Under the pieces are notes generated by a model. It was not told where the DNA came from, searched no databases, and worked only from the letters and a program-made list of their open reading frames with translations. From NCBI GenBank assembly GCA_035192965.1, contig CP136571.1:3304501-3368500 (forward strand): 64,000 nt of DNA, written 5' to 3'. Below are positions 62,988 to 64,000 of the stretch, piece after piece. Source of the DNA: Fuscovulum sp. Its GTDB lineage: Bacteria; Pseudomonadota; Alphaproteobacteria; Rhodobacterales; Rhodobacteraceae. Numbering within the stretch: position 1 is the first letter of the stretch; each line of letters begins with the position of its first letter. The position numbers and the translations under genes are program-made.

Positions 62988-64000
62988 ATGGCCTTGCTGG
63001 CATATACCCTGTATTTCGCCGCCCTCATCGGCGCGGCCCTTCTCATCGCCCTCTGGATGGGCCGCGTCTATAGCGGCCTTCCCGCACTGGCCGGGATCGA
63101 ACGCGCCGTCCTGCGCGCCAGTGGCGCAAATCCCGAACGCGACATGACCTGGGGCACCTATGCCATGGCCGTGCTGGCGTTCAACCTCGCCTGCTTTCTG
63201 CTGCTTTACACGATCCTGCGGGTGCAAGGCGCATTGCCCCTGAACCCCGACGGCATCACCGGCATGGCCCCGGACACTGCCTTCAACACCGCCATCAGCT
63301 TCGTGACCAACACCAACTGGCAGGCCTATACGGGCGAGGCACAGCTCAGCTACCTGTCCCAGATGGCCGGGCTGACAGTGCAGAACTTCGTCAGCGCAGG
63401 CACCGGCATGGCGGTGGCCCTGGCCGTGATCCGCGGCTTCACGGCGCCCAAAGGCAGCACGCTGGGCAATTTCTGGGTAGACCTGACACGTTCTGTCCTG
63501 TGGGTCCTGCTCCCGCTGTCGGTCATGCTCGCCCTGTTCCTTGCCTGGCAGGGCGTCCCGCAGACGCTGCAAGGCGCGGTAACGGCGACAACGGTCGAAG
63601 GGTCGGAACAGATCATCGCCCGCGGCCCCGCCGCCGCCCAGATCGCCATCAAGCAGCTGGGTACCAACGGCGGCGGCTTTTTCGGCGTCAACTCCGCCCA
63701 CCCGTTCGAAAACCCCACCATCGCCTCCAACCTCGCGCAAAGCCTGTCGATCCTGCTGATCCCCGTCGCCTTCTGCTTCCTTTTCGGGCGCATGGCCGGG
63801 GATCGGCGGCAAGGCTGGGCGATCTTCGCCGCCATGGCAGTGATGTTCGTCGCGGGCCTCGCGGTCATCCACTGGGCCGAGGCGGCAGGAAACCCCCTCC
63901 TCGGCCCCGGCGCCAACCTCGAAGGCAAGGAACAACGCTTCGGCGCGCTGCTCTCGGCGCTCTGGGCCACCTCCACCACCGCCGCCTCGAACGGATCGGT
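62988..64000 (+). CDS. kdpA: potassium-transporting ATPase subunit KdpA, 3'-truncated by window edge
   Basis: About 337 residues of roughly 570 are present. KdpA is the K+ channel-like subunit of the high-affinity KdpFABC pump. Selectivity-filter loops are visible: 'SFVTNTNWQAYTGE', 'AGTGMAVALAVIRGF', 'LGTNGGGFFGVNSAHPFENP', and the edge lies at 'STTAASNGS'. kdpB and kdpC should follow beyond the window. Confidence 0.97.
   Translation, partial: MALLAYTLYFAALIGAALLIALWMGRVYSGLPALAGIERAVLRASGANPERDMTWGTYAMAVLAFNLACFLLLYTILRVQGALPLNPDGITGMAPDTAFNTAISFVTNTNWQAYTGEAQLSYLSQMAGLTVQNFVSAGTGMAVALAVIRGFTAPKGSTLGNFWVDLTRSVLWVLLPLSVMLALFLAWQGVPQTLQGAVTATTVEGSEQIIARGPAAAQIAIKQLGTNGGGFFGVNSAHPFENPTIASNLAQSLSILLIPVAFCFLFGRMAGDRRQGWAIFAAMAVMFVAGLAVIHWAEAAGNPLLGPGANLEGKEQRFGALLSALWATSTTAASNGS

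Noticed and set aside
62937..63935. 332-aa minus-strand open frame opposite kdpA
   Set aside because: Antisense to kdpA, whose filter motifs are unmistakable.

Overview
The window reads as a contiguous piece of chromosome from a high-GC (roughly 65% by eye) alphaproteobacterium, most likely of the Rhodobacteraceae/Paracoccaceae. Pointers to this are an Fts/Mur cluster with an embedded DUF2484 gene, the glyQ-DUF6446-glyS order, a type IB (FolE2) GTP cyclohydrolase, a SAM-II-type leader in front of metZ, a TTAA-N7-TTAA CtrA site, and a dispersed TTGGCCAAAATACCC repeat that I associate with this group. No rRNA, tRNA, CRISPR array, integrase or transposase was found. Two genes are cut by the window edges: a bile-acid:Na+ symporter-like protein on the left and kdpA on the right.

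Layout. 0-12 kb: yqeY, carA, a family-2 glycosyltransferase with a CtrA box, a GntR regulator, a pyrimidine 5'-nucleotidase, a UbiH-like hydroxylase, a class V aminotransferase + enolase-superfamily pair, and two Lrp/AsnC regulators divergent from ilvC. 12.1-14.1 kb: an AT-rich two-gene cassette of unknown function (pentapeptide-repeat/helical protein plus a novel 260-aa protein), the only clear foreign-looking DNA here. 14.3-25.4 kb: a small 53-aa protein, glmM-folP-folB, a SleB-like cell-wall hydrolase, a degenerate pyruvate phosphate dikinase, and glyS-DUF6446-glyQ. 25.6-34.5 kb: a secreted SPOR/peptidoglycan-binding pseudoprotease, two tandem TrkH subunits, folE2, metZ with its riboswitch and terminator, a GST and a cold-shock protein. 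34.6-46.4 kb: a DUF1127 protein, yciB, an EamA transporter, ftsY, an AlkB-like membrane oxygenase, xseA, purD, a PA0069-type radical SAM protein, a corrinoid protein with DUF1638, and small proteins. 46.5-61.3 kb: a minus-strand envelope/division cluster, in transcription order ftsW-murG-murC-DUF2484-[PRC-barrel]-murB-ddl-ftsQ-ftsA-ftsZ-lpxC-bamD-recN. 61.6-64 kb: a Tat-exported dienelactone hydrolase and the start of a kdp operon (27-aa ORF, kdpF, kdpA).

How the genes work together. The 46.5-61.3 kb block builds peptidoglycan precursors (MurG, MurC, MurB, Ddl), drives septation (FtsW, FtsQ, FtsA, FtsZ) and supplies outer-membrane biogenesis (LpxC, BamD). glmM feeds the same UDP-GlcNAc pool, and folE2, folB and folP supply folate, which links to the corrinoid/DUF1638 one-carbon module and to methionine synthesis (metZ). 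Two TrkH proteins and the kdp operon point to layered potassium uptake.

Most interesting unexplained signals: the AT-rich two-gene cassette; arrays of two to four adjacent perfect hairpins in at least five intergenic regions, one inside a divergent promoter region; mutually exclusive hairpins in the corrinoid-protein leader; and two proteins whose catalytic residues look lost (the PPDK ATP half and the trypsin-like domain).
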